Of a DNA stretch of 64,000 bases, positions 52,534 to 63,875 are shown piece after piece. Under the pieces are notes generated by a model, which searched no databases, had not been told where the DNA came from, and worked only from the letters and a program-made list of their open reading frames with translations. Positions within the stretch are counted from its first letter, which is position 1. Every line of letters starts with the position of its first letter. A program made the position numbers and the translations under genes. Source of the DNA: Cephalopachus bancanus (Eukaryota; Chordata; Mammalia; Primates; Tarsiidae); the NCBI GenBank assembly GCA_027257055.1, contig JAPVLO010000955.1, forward strand, positions 124,001 to 188,000. The letters run 5' to 3'.

Positions 52534-52823
52534 AGGTTTTTTTTTTTTTTAGTCATAGTCTCACTCTGTCACCCAGGCTGGAGTGCAGTGGCATGCTCAT
52601 GGCCACCACCGCCTCAACCTGCTGGTCTCAAGCGATCCTTCCACCTTAGCATTCTAAGTAGCTGGAACTACAAGCATGTGCCACAACACCAGGCTAGTTT
52701 TTAAATTTATTGTAGAGACGAGGTTTTTCCAAATTGCCCAGGCTGGTCTCAAATTCATGGGCTCAGGCAATTCTCTTGCCTCCGCTTGCTTGGATTACAG
52801 GCATGAGCCACTGTGCCTGGGCC
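52534..52823 (-). mobile_element. Alu SINE, antisense
   Basis: Poly-T tail at 52538-52549, right arm with CATGGCCACCACCGCCTCAA and left arm ending CACTGTGCCTGGGCC. Intermediate age; related to the lineage seen at 46.9 kb. No clear target duplication. Confidence 0.88.
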
Positions 52824-52829
52824 AAGGAT

Positions 52830-54590
52830 TTTTATTTTGGGCTGAACGCAAGTCCTCACATTTCACAGTCCAGAGAATTGAGGTGCCAACCGTGACAGAA
52901 TCATCCCTTTGTTATACTGTTATGTGGTTTAACTCTTCGTATTTGGATGTCAAGGGTCTTGTAAGACAGAAGCATTGTCAGAATGTGGGCCCTGTAAGGG
53001 TCATAGTCATACTCCTCAATGTAGAGGGTTGGATCTCACCTGAACTGTCAGATAATAAATGGTACCAATCATAATTGAGTCCTAAGGACCACATGGAGAA
53101 GAAATGTATTCCTTGGATAGGAAACTAGAGCTAAGGGGTAAAGACTCTAGGAAGTCTGTGCTTGAGGTTTCTATAGTACTGGCTGGGGAGGGAGCCCAGT
53201 CCTTAAACACTTGATCCCATAGGTTAGAGGTAAGAGGTGCCCACCCTGTGAGCACAGGCCAGAAATAGAGAGGGAAGGATCTAGGCCTCTGTTGCCTTAG
53301 AACCCAGATTTAGTATAGACAGTGCATGTGAGTCTCAGAGAAAATTTGGCTGCAGTTGGTTCAGAGATGTGTTCTGTGGAAGCTGGGCTGTTTTGGTTTC
53401 TGGCATGGCCCTTTGCTTCTCTCAGAGTGCTTCAGGAAGTTCTTTGTACAGTTGCTTCCTGCTGCCTCTACTGTGCCCCAGGAAAGCCAAAGATGGGCTT
53501 TGTGGCCCTCTCAGACCACAGTCTTAAAAAGAGAGCAACTCATGCCTAGGACACGTGCGGTGTGGCAGCAGGGACAATAAGAAAGACGCAGAGCCCCACC
53601 ATGGAGCTCACTATGGGGGTATTGGGAGTGAGAGATCCCTCTTGCATGCTCTCCTCTCCAAGGTCTTATTGCTTCAATCTGGAAACCCCCATGTTCTGTT
53701 TTACTAAGGAAGTGGCAGTAGTAAAATCAGAATGAGACCTAGGACCCTAAGAGGAAAGGAGAGTTTAAAAGGGCCACAATTAGGGGGCCATGGCAGCCTC
53801 TTCCTCCATAGAGATTCTCTCTTCTGTGCTATGGTGGCGGGGTGGGGAAAGCAGCTTCTTTCTTCACTGAGTATTTTTTTTCATGGGTCAGCAAGAGACC
53901 TACCTGTTGAGACAGAGGTATATTTTCCCACTGGTGGTGGGCAGATAGGGACCCTCCAACACTGCTCTTCAAATCCTCTCTGGAGCTAGCTTCCTAGGTA
54001 GGCCAAGGCCTTGACCAGGTCTGGAATCTGGTACAGATTAGTTTTCAAGGCCAGAAAGTCCCTTTCTGCAGCTCCCTCCCTTATCATGCTTAAGGGAGCT
54101 GCCTCCTGAAAATGGTGAAAGGTAGGCCCAGGGAGCAAGAAAAGAGCTCCATCCTTCACAACTCAATATGAAGTCATTGTTGGCCTCATCCCTGCCACCA
54201 GTAGAACTACGTAGAGAAGGGAACTGAGTAGAGGTCTTGAGGCAGCAGACCTGAGCTGTGTACTAAAGTCTGAGTCACCTTGGGTGCTGATCCATATGTG
54301 GCATGGACTTTAGACCCAAAGAAAATCTGGGTTGACTGGCCACAGGGACTTTTACCTCAGCCCCTCCCACAACCTGCTCCCTGCTCCTCCACTGCATCTG
54401 GATGGAGCTCACATATGCTGGCATGTGCTGCACTTTGGCTTTGTGGCTGTCGTTCCCTGGAGCGTCTGTGATTCTCCTCTTGCAGCTTGGATCATGGTCC
54501 AATGATCTCACAGTTGCCTCTTTCAGCTGGCCTTGTGGGGGTGTCTAGTGGGCTCTGGGAGTCTCTGGGAGTCCTATACCTTCCACTCTA
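52830..54590. other. Intergenic sequence without gene
   Basis: No repeat or coding region assigned. Confidence 0.4.
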
Positions 54591-54790
54591 TTCAGGGAGC
54601 AGCATATTGGTAGTGGAAACAGCATCAACTTTGGAGTCTGGGCAGGCCTGGGTTTACATCCCAGCCTAGCTCCTCTAAGCACAAGTGATTAGAGTCTTTT
54701 TAAAAAATCAATAAAAGAACAAAATGGGAAAAATAGCTACTTCATAAGGTTGTTGTATAGATAAAATGTCATGATGGCTCTGAATTGTCT
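54590..54790 (+). repeat. MIR SINE
   Basis: ACTTTGGAGTCTGGGCAGG, GGTTTACATCCCAGCC and TACTTCATAAGGTTGTTG in MIR order. Confidence 0.6.
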
Positions 54791-56545
54791 TATACATGGT
54801 CCTTAGTACATATTAGTCCGCCCTGATCTGTTTTTTGTAGGACAGGGTAGGCACTCCTTTTTCTTTTCTCCTGGCGTCTTTTCATTCAATTCTGTTGCTT
54901 GAGACACATTCACCAGCAGGTTATTAAGTCTGATTCTCTGTTGGTAGGAAACTCCCAGAGGGGAACATTTCTATGTATAGCAGAAGCTTGTGGGTTTGGT
55001 GCTCCTCCTCACCCCCTAGGGTGAACATCCTCTGAGATACAGATTCCCCATGCAGAGAAGAGGGGCCTGCATACTCTTGTCCCAGGTATGAGTTGGGGAA
55101 AAGGTGCGTGTGAGGGATGCTAGGGGGCTAGAGGGAGGTGATCCCCACTCTCAGAAGAAGAAAAGCAGAGGGAAGAAGCCTAACAGAGCTTCCAGTGGCC
55201 ATCTCAAAGAGAGTCAAGAGATAGAGCCCAACCTCCAGCTATCTGGGAACTTTGAAAGATGGAGCCTTAGTCACTTTATGTTTCTTCCACCAAATCTAGT
55301 ATGTACAATGTGTTGCTTTTGTTACCTCTATTCTGTTTTGCCTTGGTAATGGCCATTGGGGCCTTTTGCCTGAGGATTGTCTTTAGATTTATCTTTAGGG
55401 GAGGGTCAGGACAACTTTTTCTCATTCATTAGCCAGCCCAAAGGAGAGATGTGACCCACCCAAAGAGATAGAATGTTAATGGCAGCTTTAAAGAGGAAAG
55501 TCCCTAGACATACAGGAAGGAAACCAGGAAACCTCTTGAAGTTGGTCTGAACCTGACACATGAAAGCTTAGGGGGGAAAGCAGTGAGGCTCCCGCCAAGA
55601 CATTCCTTAGAGAATCTCGACACCTGCACTGGTTTGTCTAAGCTCATATCTGGGCCTGTTTGCATAGCATCTCTGACTACTGTTCTGAAGTCTGAGCTCA
55701 CTTTTGAAAAGCAGTAAAGCCTTGCTTTTCAGGAGTGCTTCTGGTTTTCAGCTCATTTGTAGAATGTGGATAGCTAATGTCTTTTGAGTTTAGTAACTAA
55801 TCAAGCTAGTACTGGTTACCATTCTCACCCTCTTCCCCAAGCAATCACTGATGACTCACCCTTCTTATGTACCCAGGAGAAGGACAAAACTCTTCCCAGA
55901 ATCTCTGAATTTCTTTTTTATAATGTCTGAATGCCCTAAATTTGTGGACCATAAAAGTAAGAAACAGAAAGGCCAGCATGGTGGACATGAAAAAAGTCAT
56001 TGCTTCTAGAATTATTGCTTCTAGAGTCATTGCTAGTGTGATCTGGGGCAGAAGCTGGGGCAGCTGTTCTCAGCAAGAGTTCTTCTAGCTCTATTCTAGA
56101 ACTCAGCCTAGAATATCAAAAGTGGAGAAGAATGTATCTGTGTGAGAGTCAGGGAGGGAGAGATTTCTGTGCATAGTAACAGTAAGAACTGAACTAAATT
56201 ACGGTATGTAAATGACCGCCCTCCTCCCTTACTGTGCCCTGGATTTATCTATTGTGGCGTTTTGTGTCCTCAAGGCTGCCCTACTCTCCCGGAGCCTTTC
56301 CTCTTCTTGGACTTCTCTGGCTGCTCTTTAGACCACTCCCTCCATGCATTGAACCAGGTCTTAACTGGCTTGCAGGGAAGTGATGCTAGCCTGAGATTAA
56401 GTAGACCCCAAATGTGACTCCACAGATCAAACATTCTAACCCAAGAGTTCCAAGTGCAGGCTCCAGTTCTGTATATTGGCCTCTGCTGCCCCCCCATGGT
56501 AACTGAGGTTACTTTTCCTCACCTGAGGTGACATTATGAAAGACT
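54790..56545. other. Intergenic sequence without gene
   Basis: No assigned repeat. A 61-codon minus-strand frame at 55845-56030 has a hydrophobic stretch (AMTFFMSTMLAFLFLTFMV) but no start context, neighbours or homology I recognise. Confidence 0.4.
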
Positions 56546-56564
56546 GTCAGACTCCCATATTTCT

Positions 56565-56798
56565 TTTTCTTTCTTTCTTTCTTTTTTTTTTTTTTGAGTT
56601 GGAGTCTCACTCTGTCACCCAGAGTGGAGTGCAGCGGCCGCTCCCGGCCACCGCAGCCTCAACCTGCTGGGCTCCGGCAATCCTGCCGCCTCAGTCTTCC
56701 GAGTAGCCGGAATTACAGGCATGTGCTACCACGCCCGGCTGATTTTTTGATTTATTGTAGAGATGAAGTCTCGCCAAGTTGCCCAGGTGGGTCACGAA
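56565..56798 (-). mobile_element. 5'-truncated young Alu, antisense
   Basis: A (CTTT)n/poly-T tail (56565-56595), the complete right arm and only the end of the left arm. Perfect 16-bp target duplication AGACTCCCATATTTCT at 56549-56564 and 56799-56814. The right arm has GCGGCCGCTCCCGGCCACCG, the diagnostic block of the young 21.7/26.8-kb subfamily. A genuine truncated insertion rather than a deletion. Confidence 0.9.
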
Positions 56799-57167
56799 AG
56801 ACTCCCATATTTCTAGCCACTTTTCCCAGCTCCTTACAGCCAACCTACCTTCTCTGCTGTGCTTCTGGGACATGGCTGTCTTCTGAGACGGGGCAGGACA
56901 CAGCTTGGTGAAGTCCTGAGACTAGTGAGGTTTGGGCCATGACTGGGAGATGCTGTTACCCCCTTTGGCCTGCATCCAGACTCCCCACCTTAGAACTCCT
57001 CTGGGAATGTGGAGAGTCAATGGAGAAGGAGGGGGGTTTGAAACACTACAGATGGGATTACTTCTCTTAGCATGTGCTCAGACTCAAAATCATCTGCCTG
57101 AAGCCCCGAAGATCCCCAAACACCTATCAAAGTCTGAGAGTATGACCCTTCCCAAGTATGTGTTGAA

Positions 57168-57256
57168 GTCCAGGCATGGAGTCTCATGCTTGTAAACCCA
57201 GCACTTTGGGAGGCCAAGGCAGGAGAATCACTTGATCCCAGGAGTTCAAGACCAAA
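57168..57256 (+). repeat. Alu left-arm fragment
   Basis: CACTTTGGGAGGCCAAGGC with GTCCAGGCATGGAGTCTCA before it and GAGTTCAAGACC after. Only the first 90 bp of an Alu or free left monomer. Confidence 0.75.
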
Positions 57257-57894
57257 TATTCCTTGCAATTAACCCAGAAACCATGACTCAGCTTCTACTG
57301 ATCTTTGCTTAGTATCTCTGACAGATGAGAGATGGCCCAGAGCCCAGTGAGCCCACCTTCCATTCTCTGAGCATTGCACACTTTGGATATTAGTGCATGG
57401 ATGGAAAAGGAAGCAGGATCTTGATCAGATGCAAAAGATATAGGATCCCCCACAGATCCCAGGGAAATATCTTATTGCTCTCAGAGAGGGAGTACCACTC
57501 TACCCAGCAAGCCGGAGAAATGGAGTCCAAGGCCAAGCTTGTTGGCCCAGGCAGAGATAAGAAAAGAGGTTTTGAAGGTATATGCCTCTCAGGCTATGAA
57601 CTGGCAGAGTAAGGATACTACCAGCATTTCACTTCCCAACTTGAGAATTTGATGGGGAAATGTCTCCTAAAAGTCAATCTAGTAACTTTTGTCCTGGGCT
57701 CCCACTCCAGCCCTCAGCATGCTGGGAAACTGTTGCTCATCCTCATTTCCAGCTCCCTTCTTTGGGCATCCTTTATACAATTCCTTTCTGTATCCAAGAC
57801 CCTACCTTATTCCAGAGGCAGAGCAAGACCTACCTATATAGGGGCCAAGTAGGAAATATGGGAGTCACAGTTGAGTTCCTATAGATATGTTAGA

Positions 57895-58070
57895 AAGTAT
57901 GATTACATTAATCTTCATAAAAAGCCTCATGAAAAAGGGATTGTTATTAATTTTACAGAAGAATAAGCCAAAAAAGATTCTGAGAGATGGGATAATTGCC
58001 CAGGGTCCCACAGCTAGTTCTTGGAGGAGCCACTCACACATTTATCTAACTGTAAAGTCAGGATTCTTAG
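57895..58070 (-). repeat. MIR SINE, antisense
   Basis: ATTAATTTTACAGAAGAATA, AATTGCCCAGGGTCCCACAG in antisense MIR order. 57260-57895 before it holds no gene. Confidence 0.55.
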
Positions 58071-58843
58071 AGTATCACTCTGCCACCTTTTGTTGTACTC
58101 CCTTCTTCTCCCTGATCCTTTATATCCAATCAGATGCCAAATCTATAGATTCTACCTTATAAACATCTCCCAAATCTGCTCCTTTCTCTCTCCCCTCTCT
58201 TTCCTCTCTTGGTTCTCCTCTCTTCCTTTTTCCTGTCACCTGTCTCCTGTATCCTCTCTTAATTGAGGTAAAATTTACATACATTTACATATAGTGAAGT
58301 GCACATATCCTAAGTATACAACTCAATGAGTTTTAATGAATGTATGCACCCTATTTCTGCCACTCAAAATCAAGATGTAAAACATTTCCATCATAATTGA
58401 AAGTTCTCTCATTTCCACTTTCAGTTAGCCCTTGGCTTCTATAGCAACCATGGATATGTTTTCTGTTGCTATGGATTAGCTTTCCTGTTCTAGAATCTCA
58501 TATAAATGAAACAACACAGTATGTATTCTTTGGGATCTACTTTTTTTTGGTCATACGATGTTTTTTTAATATTCTACATATTTGTTTATCAGATACTTTA
58601 CTCTCTTTTTGGGGGGTAACATTTATATTGAGATGTAATTCACATACCATTCAATTCACCCATTTAAATGCACAATGCAATGGTTTTTATTATAGTATAT
58701 TCATAGAGTTGAATAATCATCACCACAATTTATTTTAGGACATTTTCATTGTCCCAGAAAGAAACCGTGTACCCCTTATACATTACCTTCCAGCCACCCC
58801 TCACATCCCCAGTCCTAAGCAACCACCAATATACTTTCTGTCT

Positions 58844-58973
58844 TTATAGATTTGTTTATTATGGACATTTCATATCAATGGAATCATATAATATGTGATC
58901 TTTTGTGACTGACTTCTTTGATTTAGCATTATATTTCCAAGGTTCATCAGTGTTGTAGCATGTATCAGTACTT
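58844..58973 (+). repeat. Inverted repeat, source arm
   Basis: 130 bp of antisense L1 (TTATAGATTTGTTTATTATG through ATGTATCAGTACTT) that is the expected L1 sequence at this position. Its reverse complement occurs at 59339-59468 with two mismatches. Confidence 0.95.
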
Positions 58974-59338
58974 CATTCCTTTTAATGGCTTAATTATAGA
59001 TCACTGTATGGATATATCATATTTGTTTATCTGTTCATCAGTTGATGAACATCAGATTGTTTCCATTTTGGGTTGATATGAAAAATACTGCTATAAATAT
59101 TCATGTACAAGTCTTTGCATGCATATATGTTTTTATTTCTTTTGAGTATATACTTAGGAGTAGAATTGCTGGATCATATGGTAACTCTATGTTTAACTTC
59201 TGGAGGCACTGCCAAACTCTTTTCCAAGTGACTGTTCCATTTTGCATTCCCACCAGCAGGGTATGAAGTTTCAATTTCTCCACATCCTCACCAACACTTG
59301 TTAATATCTGACTTTTTGATTATAGCCATCCTATAATC

Positions 59339-59468
59339 AAGTACTGATACATGCTACAACATTGATGAACCTTGGAAATATTATGCTAAATCAAAGAAGT
59401 CAGTCACAAAAGATCACATATTATATGATTCCATTGATATGAAATGTCCATAATAAACAAATCTATAA
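59339..59468 (-). repeat. Inverted repeat, inserted copy arm
   Basis: 130-bp reverse complement of 58844-58973, two mismatches. It sits where the L1 should read a short stretch around GTGGGTGTGAAG. Just before it a perfect 10-bp stem TTGATTATAG / CTATAATCAA with loop CCATC (59316-59340) marks the junction. Confidence 0.95.
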
Positions 59469-60019
59469 GTAGTATCTCACTGTGGTTTTGAATTTCATTC
59501 CCTTTTTTATTGCTGAATAGTATTTCATTCTATGTATAATTTTTAAATCCATTCTCCCATTGATGGACATTTGCGATGTTTCTAATTTAGAACTATTATG
59601 AACAAAGTTGCTATAAACATTCCTGTAGAAATTGTATTATAGACATATGTCTTTATATCTTTTGGGTAAATACATAAGAGTAGAATTGCTGAATCACAGA
59701 ATAGGTAGGTATATGTTTAACTTTACAGGAAAATTCAAAACTGCTTTTCAAATAGTTATACCTGACTGTTAAGTATGAAAGATCCAGTTGTTTCACATTC
59801 TCCCTAACATTTTGTTCTACTAAAATTTTTTTCACTGTTCTGGTTGATGTGTAGTGGTATCTTGTGGTTTTTTTTAATTTCCTGAATGACTTAAGATGTT
59901 TAACACCTTTTATCTGCTTATTGACCATTTGTGTATGTTATTTTGTGAAGTGTCTGTTCAAAATTATTGCCCATTAAAAAAAATTGTGTTGCTTGTCTTT
60001 TTGTTACTGATTTACATAA

Positions 60020-60219
60020 CAAAGTTTCTCAATATAGTATTATGGACATTTGGGGCCATATAATTCTTTGCTGTTGGGGGACTTTCCTGTGCATTTTAGG
60101 ATGTTTAACCTTGGCCTCTACCCATTAGATACTACCAGTAGAATCTTCTCCAGCTGTGACTACCAAACTTTGTCAATTGTTCCCAGGGGACAAAAATCAC
60201 CCTCAGTTGAGAACCACTG
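60020..60219 (-). mobile_element. hAT-Charlie MITE, MER20-like
   Basis: CAAAGTTTCTCAA to GAGAACCACTG with TTGGCCTCTACCCATTAGAT inside, the same family as the copy at 19.36 kb. It interrupts the antisense L1. Confidence 0.65.
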
Positions 60220-60399
60220 ATTTATAAGGATTTTTTAAATGTATTTAATACTTTGTCAGCTATATTTGTTATGAACAATTTTTTCCCAATCTGTGGTTTA
60301 TTTTTTAAAATTTTCTTGATGTCTATTAATGAGCAGGAATTTAAATTTATATTAAGTACAAGTTAGTAATTTTTATTTTATGTTTAGGATCTAATATAG

Positions 60400-61389
60400 C
60401 AGTTCTTTTATGTTTAGGACCTAGCATAGTACCTGGGACAAAGTACTTGTAGTGAGATCCCCCTTGCTACCAGTGCTGCCTGCTGCTAAGTATGGAAAGA
60501 AATCCCTGGCTCTGTGGAAAAGGAGAGTTCTTCCCGGCCAGGTGCTTCTTGTGGCACGATCTCCCCTGTCTGTGGGCGACTGAGAGTGCTTCCAGGACCA
60601 GACAGCTTGCTGTAATGAGATTTTCCCTGTTGGTGCCCCCTGGATGTCTCTGGGTAGAGTAGGGGAGTCTCAAGTCCATGAAGACAAAGAGGTATATAGC
60701 TCTAGGTTGTTGTGTCTTTTCTCAAGTCCTTGGGTCCTTAACCAGTTCACCATTCTATTTCCACCTTGCAGAGTTCTCTTTTGGTTGCCTCTTGTGTTAT
60801 TTCCAGGATTACAGTTGCATCCAGCAGGGAGAGAAGAGATGAATGTGCCCACACCATCATTCCTGGACTGGAAGTTTAGATTAATTTTTAAATGAACCAA
60901 ATAGGTTTTCCAGAGATAAAAATATAATTGTTGATTTTTAAATTTCAGTGGGCATATTAAATAGCAAATTAGATGGGAATAAAAAGAAAATTAGTGACCT
61001 GAAATGCAGGTCTGAAGCAATTGTTCAGAATGTAACAAAGAGAGAGAAGAGGATAGGAATTATAAAAGAGAAGTTAAAAGTATGGAAGATAGAATGAGAA
61101 AATACAATTGCATTTCTAGATGGAGAGAATGCAGAAAATGAGAGAAGTAAAATTCAAAGAATAATAACTGATCATTTCCCTTTACTGATAAAAGACATGA
61201 ATCCTTAGATCCAAGAACTACAACACATTCTAGACAGGACAGATTAAGCCGCACATAGACATAGTGTGATTTTAAAAAAGAGAGAATATCTGAAAGGGAA
61301 CCAGACAAAAATTGTGGGTTACCTCCAAAGGAATGGTTATCAAACTAAGAGAAGACTTCTTAAGAGCAACAACGTCAGAAGATGGGGGA
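60400..61389 (+). repeat. Degraded LINE-like sequence
   Basis: 60900-61389 reads like old L1-type sequence in plus orientation (AAAAGACATGAATCCTTAG, AAAGGAATGGTTATCAAAC) and continues after the retrocopy at 62151 (AAAGTGTCAGGGGAAAATATC). 60420-60900 is not assigned. Confidence 0.45.
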
Positions 61390-61400
61390 ATAATACTTCC

Positions 61401-62139
61401 TTTTTTTTTTTTTTGGTATAAACACATTTAATAAATGTGAGAAGAAAAACTCCTTTCAGAATAATTACAAATAACTTATGTAGATATTCTACCTTCCAGG
61501 ACAGCACAAATTTCCATTCAAGTGTGGAGTGGGCCTAGAGAGTTCATTCCAAAGGATACAGTATGGAAGGAGGAGGGGGAAAAGCAGTAACTACAGTGGA
61601 GAAACCTGGCCAAGTGATCAAGGTTAACATCCGTAGTTATAAGTCACGTGGATAGTCATGTTCCTATGATACATGAGAATGGTCTTCCTCCCAAAAGTCC
61701 ATAAACCCGCGAGCGAAACTCAACCCCAATTGATGGACTTTCTACAAAATACTTGAACAGGATTCCTTGAAACTGTCAAATCATTAAAAACAAGTCCTAA
61801 GAAGTTGTCACAGCAAAGAGGGGCCCATGAAGACATGAATAAATGAAATGTAGTATCCGCAATGGGATCGTTACTTATTATCTTGGTGTCATACAGGGCT
61901 GCTGGATATCTGAGGTCCTAAATGGAGGCAGGTTTCTCATTCAGATGAAGGAATCTGAAAACTCCACATGCAAACTGTCACCTGCCACTATTCCTTTCTT
62001 CAGATGGATGAAGGAAGCCCTACTTTCATGTCATCCTGCAGTTGCATCTGCCACAGCTGGCCATTCCGCACGTGCTCGGAGCTCAGCCGAGCCAACCGGC
62101 CGGGGCAGAGGCCGCGCGGGGGGGGGGGGGGGGGACGGG
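61401..62139 (-). pseudogene. Processed retrocopy, parent unknown
   Basis: Minus-strand insert with a 14-bp poly(A) tail (61414-61401), an ATTAAA signal 13 bases before it (61432-61427), and a GC-rich 5' end. It is flanked by ATAATACTTCC (61390-61400) and ATAATACTTTC (62140-62150). The host repeat reads continuously across the two flanks, so the boundaries are sound. On the minus strand there is no open frame of 60 codons; a first ATG near 62069 gives only MASCGRCNCRMT before a stop. Either the insert is mostly 3'UTR or its frame has decayed. The parent gene is not recognised. Confidence 0.75.
62118..62134 (+). repeat. 17-G homopolymer
   Basis: Uninterrupted run of 17 G at the 5' end of the retrocopy, next to GCCGCGC. 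It could form a G-quadruplex, and its length in the assembly is unreliable. Confidence 0.9.
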
Positions 62140-62150
62140 ATAATACTTTC

Positions 62151-62590
62151 AAAGTGTCAGGGGAAAATATCTGTCAAGCTAGAATATATTAGTCCTTGAA
62201 AAGCTACTGTATAAAAATAAGTAAATAAAGACATTTTTAGAAATGTAAAATCAGATACTCACCAATCTTTTAAAAAGAATGTCCAGAAGGAAGAATGAGA
62301 TTAAAGAAGGAATAATGTGCAAAGAAATTTGTGAAATTTAGATAGACCAATACAACCATTACCCATGTGAAACAATATTAGTGACTAAGCTGGGAAGGTG
62401 GCAGTGATCAGCATTAAAGCATTAGAAGGTTAATAATCTTCCTTTACTGATGAAAGACATAAATATTGTCATGTCTTGTATGATTTGGGAGGAAGATAGA
62501 TGTATGTATTAATTAAAGTTAGACTTGGTTTATTTATATATGAATATTAAAATTTGAAAGTAATTGTTAAAATAATGTAAGTAACAGATT
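62151..62590 (+). repeat. Degraded LINE-like continuation
   Basis: Continuation of the host repeat of the retrocopy; AT-rich, no gene. Confidence 0.4.
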
Positions 62591-63875
62591 CAGTGTAGAC
62601 CTTATCAAAATACCAATGACTTTATTCACAGAAATAGAAAAAAAACCTTAAAATTTATATGGAAAGGCAGAAGACCCCAGATAGCCAAAGCAATCTTGAG
62701 GAAAACAAAGCTGGAGGCATCACAATACTTGACTTCCAAATATACTACAAAGCTATAGTAACCAAACCCAGAAAATAATAGAAAACCCAGAAATAAACCC
62801 ATGCATTTACAGCCCACTGATTTTTGACAAGTTATCAAGAACACACATTGGGGAAAAGATAGTCTCTTCAATAAATGGTGTTGGGTAAATTGGATATTCA
62901 CATACAGAAGGATGAAACGAACTCCTAAATATAAACTAAACTCTCACCATATAAAATAATCAACTCTAAATGGATTAAAGAGGTCCACTATCAGGGGAGA
63001 AAGGGCCAGTTAGAAACTCAAACTTCATCTGCATGCAAATTACTTATGTAATAAATCCCCACGTGTACCCTACAACTCTAAAATTTTTGAAAAGTTAAAT
63101 GATTACAAGGTTGGGAAATAAATAAATAAAAGCTGCTGGACATTTATTGTAAAGCTAAAAAAAAATGAGAGAGACTTAAATATAAGACCCAAGACTATGA
63201 AACTACTAGAAGAAAGCACCTCATGACATTGAGTGGGCAATAATTTTTTGAGTAAGCACAGGCAGCACCAGCAAAAATAGGCTAAAGACATTACACCAAA
63301 CTTAAAAAAAAAAAAAAAAACAAACTTCTGCACAGCAAAGGGAACAATAAAGTGAAAAAGAAACCTACAAAACGTGAGAAAGTGTTTGCAAGTAATGCAT
63401 CTGGCAAGGAGTTAATATCCAGAATATATAAGGAACTCAATAGGAAAAATCAAATAATAATATTAGAAAATGGATAAAAGACCTGAATAGGTATTTCTTA
63501 AAAGAAGATATACAAATGGCCAATAGGTATACAAAAAATTGCTCAACATCACTAATTGTCAGAGAAAAGTGCACATCAAAACCACAGTGAGGTATCACCT
63601 CACCCCAGCTAGAATGGCAACTGTCAAAATGTTTGGTCTTTTAAGAAATACTGGTAAGGATGTGGAGAGAAGAGAACTCATACACTGCTGGTGGGAATGT
63701 AAATTAGTATAGCCATTTTGGAAAAGAGTGGTGAGGTTTCTTAAAAAATTGTAAGTAGAGCTACAATATGATCCAGCAATCCCATTACTGGGTACATATA
63801 CAAAGGAAATGAAATTAACATGTCAAAGAGATATCAGTGCACCCATGTGTATTGCAGTACTATTCAACCTAAATG
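62590..63875 (+). repeat. L1 LINE ORF2 3' portion, sense
   Basis: Sense L1 ORF2 end: AAGGCAGAAGACCCCAGATAG, GGCATCACAATACTTGACTT, CAGGCAGCACCAGCAAAAAT, AACCACAGTGAGGTATCACC, CAATCCCATTACTGGGTACA. It is interrupted at about 62986-63165 by a short foreign segment and stops matching at 63856-63875. No intact frame. 63876-64000 is unassigned. Confidence 0.85.
62986..63165 (+). repeat. Nested L1 3'UTR-like insert
   Basis: The host L1 breaks between GGATTAAAGA and GACTTAAATATAAGACCC. The insert contains TAATAAATCCCCACGTGTACC and ends in an A-rich run, as the 3' end of a different L1 would. Confidence 0.5.

Larger units (their letters stand above)
58262..60400 (-). repeat. L1M LINE 3' portions, antisense, rearranged
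   Basis: Antisense L1 3'UTR (58262-58840, with two related starts TTGAGGTAAAATTTACATAC and TTGAGATGTAATTCACATAC, so two L1s may abut) followed by the ORF2 end. A 60-codon minus frame (59101-59283) reads GMQNGTVTWKRVWQCLQKL and DPAILLLSIYSKEIKTY, an L1 ORF2p C-terminal piece. It is broken by the inverted duplication at 59339-59468 and by a hAT MITE at 60020-60219, resuming to about 60400. Not functional. Confidence 0.8.

Noticed and set aside
55845..56030. 61-codon minus-strand frame with a hydrophobic stretch
   Set aside because: No homology, no splice or promoter context; a short frame of this kind is expected by chance.
58440..58475. X-box-like halves (AGCAACCATGG, GTTGCTATGG)
   Set aside because: They lie in L1 sequence and neither has a complete second half-site.
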